DNA from: Fidelibacterota bacterium
Lineage (GTDB): Bacteria > Fidelibacterota > Marinisomatia > Marinisomatales > UBA1611
Assembly: GCA_012964275.1 (NCBI GenBank)
Contig: DTUG01000230.1
Span: 1-6,161, forward strand
Length of the DNA: 6,161 bases
Direction of reading: 5' to 3'
The notes under the pieces are model-generated. The model saw nothing but the letters and a program-made list of their open reading frames with translations. It was not told the DNA's origin and did not search any database. Shown piece by piece: positions 6,020 through 6,161 of this stretch (positions are counted from its first letter, which is position 1; the number at the start of each line of letters is the position of its first letter). Made by a program: the position numbers and the translations under genes.

Positions 6020-6161
6020 TGATAAAATTAATCCCAGTCCTATTTCTTTTCCCTTCTCTTTTCGCAACGGATCGATTCAATGGTGAACTGCCTATAGGTT
6101 TAACCGAAGAAGAAAAAACAAGAATCCACGAAATTTACAATATGGGCCGCGAAACAGATCC
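6019..6161 (+). CDS. Secreted protein, N-terminus only (3' partial); possibly deiminase-like
   Basis: The first 47 codons are visible before the window ends. A clear signal peptide, MIKLIPVLFLFPSLFA, should be cut near Ala16, so the product is exported. The mature start is polar (TDRFNGELPIGLTEEEKTR) and then runs HEIYNMGRETD. A 'LP-x-GLT-x-EEK' start followed by a short linker recalls, from memory, the N-terminus of secreted agmatine-deiminase / Porphyromonas-type peptidylarginine-deiminase-like proteins of the FCB group. No catalytic residue is within the window, so this stays a weak hint. The ATG is the first in frame and is followed at once by the signal peptide. The gene lies 38 bases after the receptor with no terminator between, so co-transcription is likely. 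No Shine-Dalgarno sequence is visible. Confidence 0.75.
   Translation, partial: MIKLIPVLFLFPSLFATDRFNGELPIGLTEEEKTRIHEIYNMGRETD

Overview
The window reads as ordinary chromosomal DNA from a Gram-negative (diderm) bacterium of the Bacteroidota / Fibrobacterota-Chlorobiota (FCB) type. A marine Neomarinimicrobiota- or Calditrichota-like lineage is my best guess. The grounds are an M1 metallopeptidase of the long FCB style with a C-terminal outer-membrane-barrel-like region, a TonB-dependent receptor that starts with a carboxypeptidase-D regulatory-like domain, AT-rich spacers, and starts without clear Shine-Dalgarno sequences. The taxon is inferred from protein style only; no rRNA or other marker is present.

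Layout, all genes on the + strand. (1) From the left edge to 2759 runs a 5'-truncated M1-family zinc aminopeptidase with a lysine-rich insert, followed by a region that looks like an outer-membrane beta-barrel. (2) 2760-2968 is an AT-rich spacer with no gene; it holds one weak promoter candidate. (3) 2969-3400 encodes a 143-residue soluble protein I do not recognise. It is closed by a very good intrinsic terminator at 3424-3461. (4) 3536-5980 encodes a complete TonB-dependent outer-membrane receptor. (5) 6019 to the right edge is the first 47 codons of a secreted protein cut by the window. Its start faintly resembles secreted agmatine/peptidylarginine-deiminase-like proteins.

How they may work together: a surface or periplasmic peptidase next to an outer-membrane TonB-dependent transporter, followed closely by another exported protein, fits nutrient (peptide or amino-acid) scavenging at the envelope. 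This is inference from adjacency. The strong terminator between the 143-residue gene and the receptor argues that the peptidase side and the receptor side are separate transcription units. The receptor and the last gene, with 38 bases between them and no terminator, are probably co-transcribed.

I found no RNA genes, CRISPR arrays, insertion sequences, phage genes or attachment sites. No clearly new system is visible. The items most worth a second look are the peptidase-barrel architecture, the G9 tract inside it, the insulated orphan gene, and a 13-base element repeated ahead of the receptor and of the last gene.
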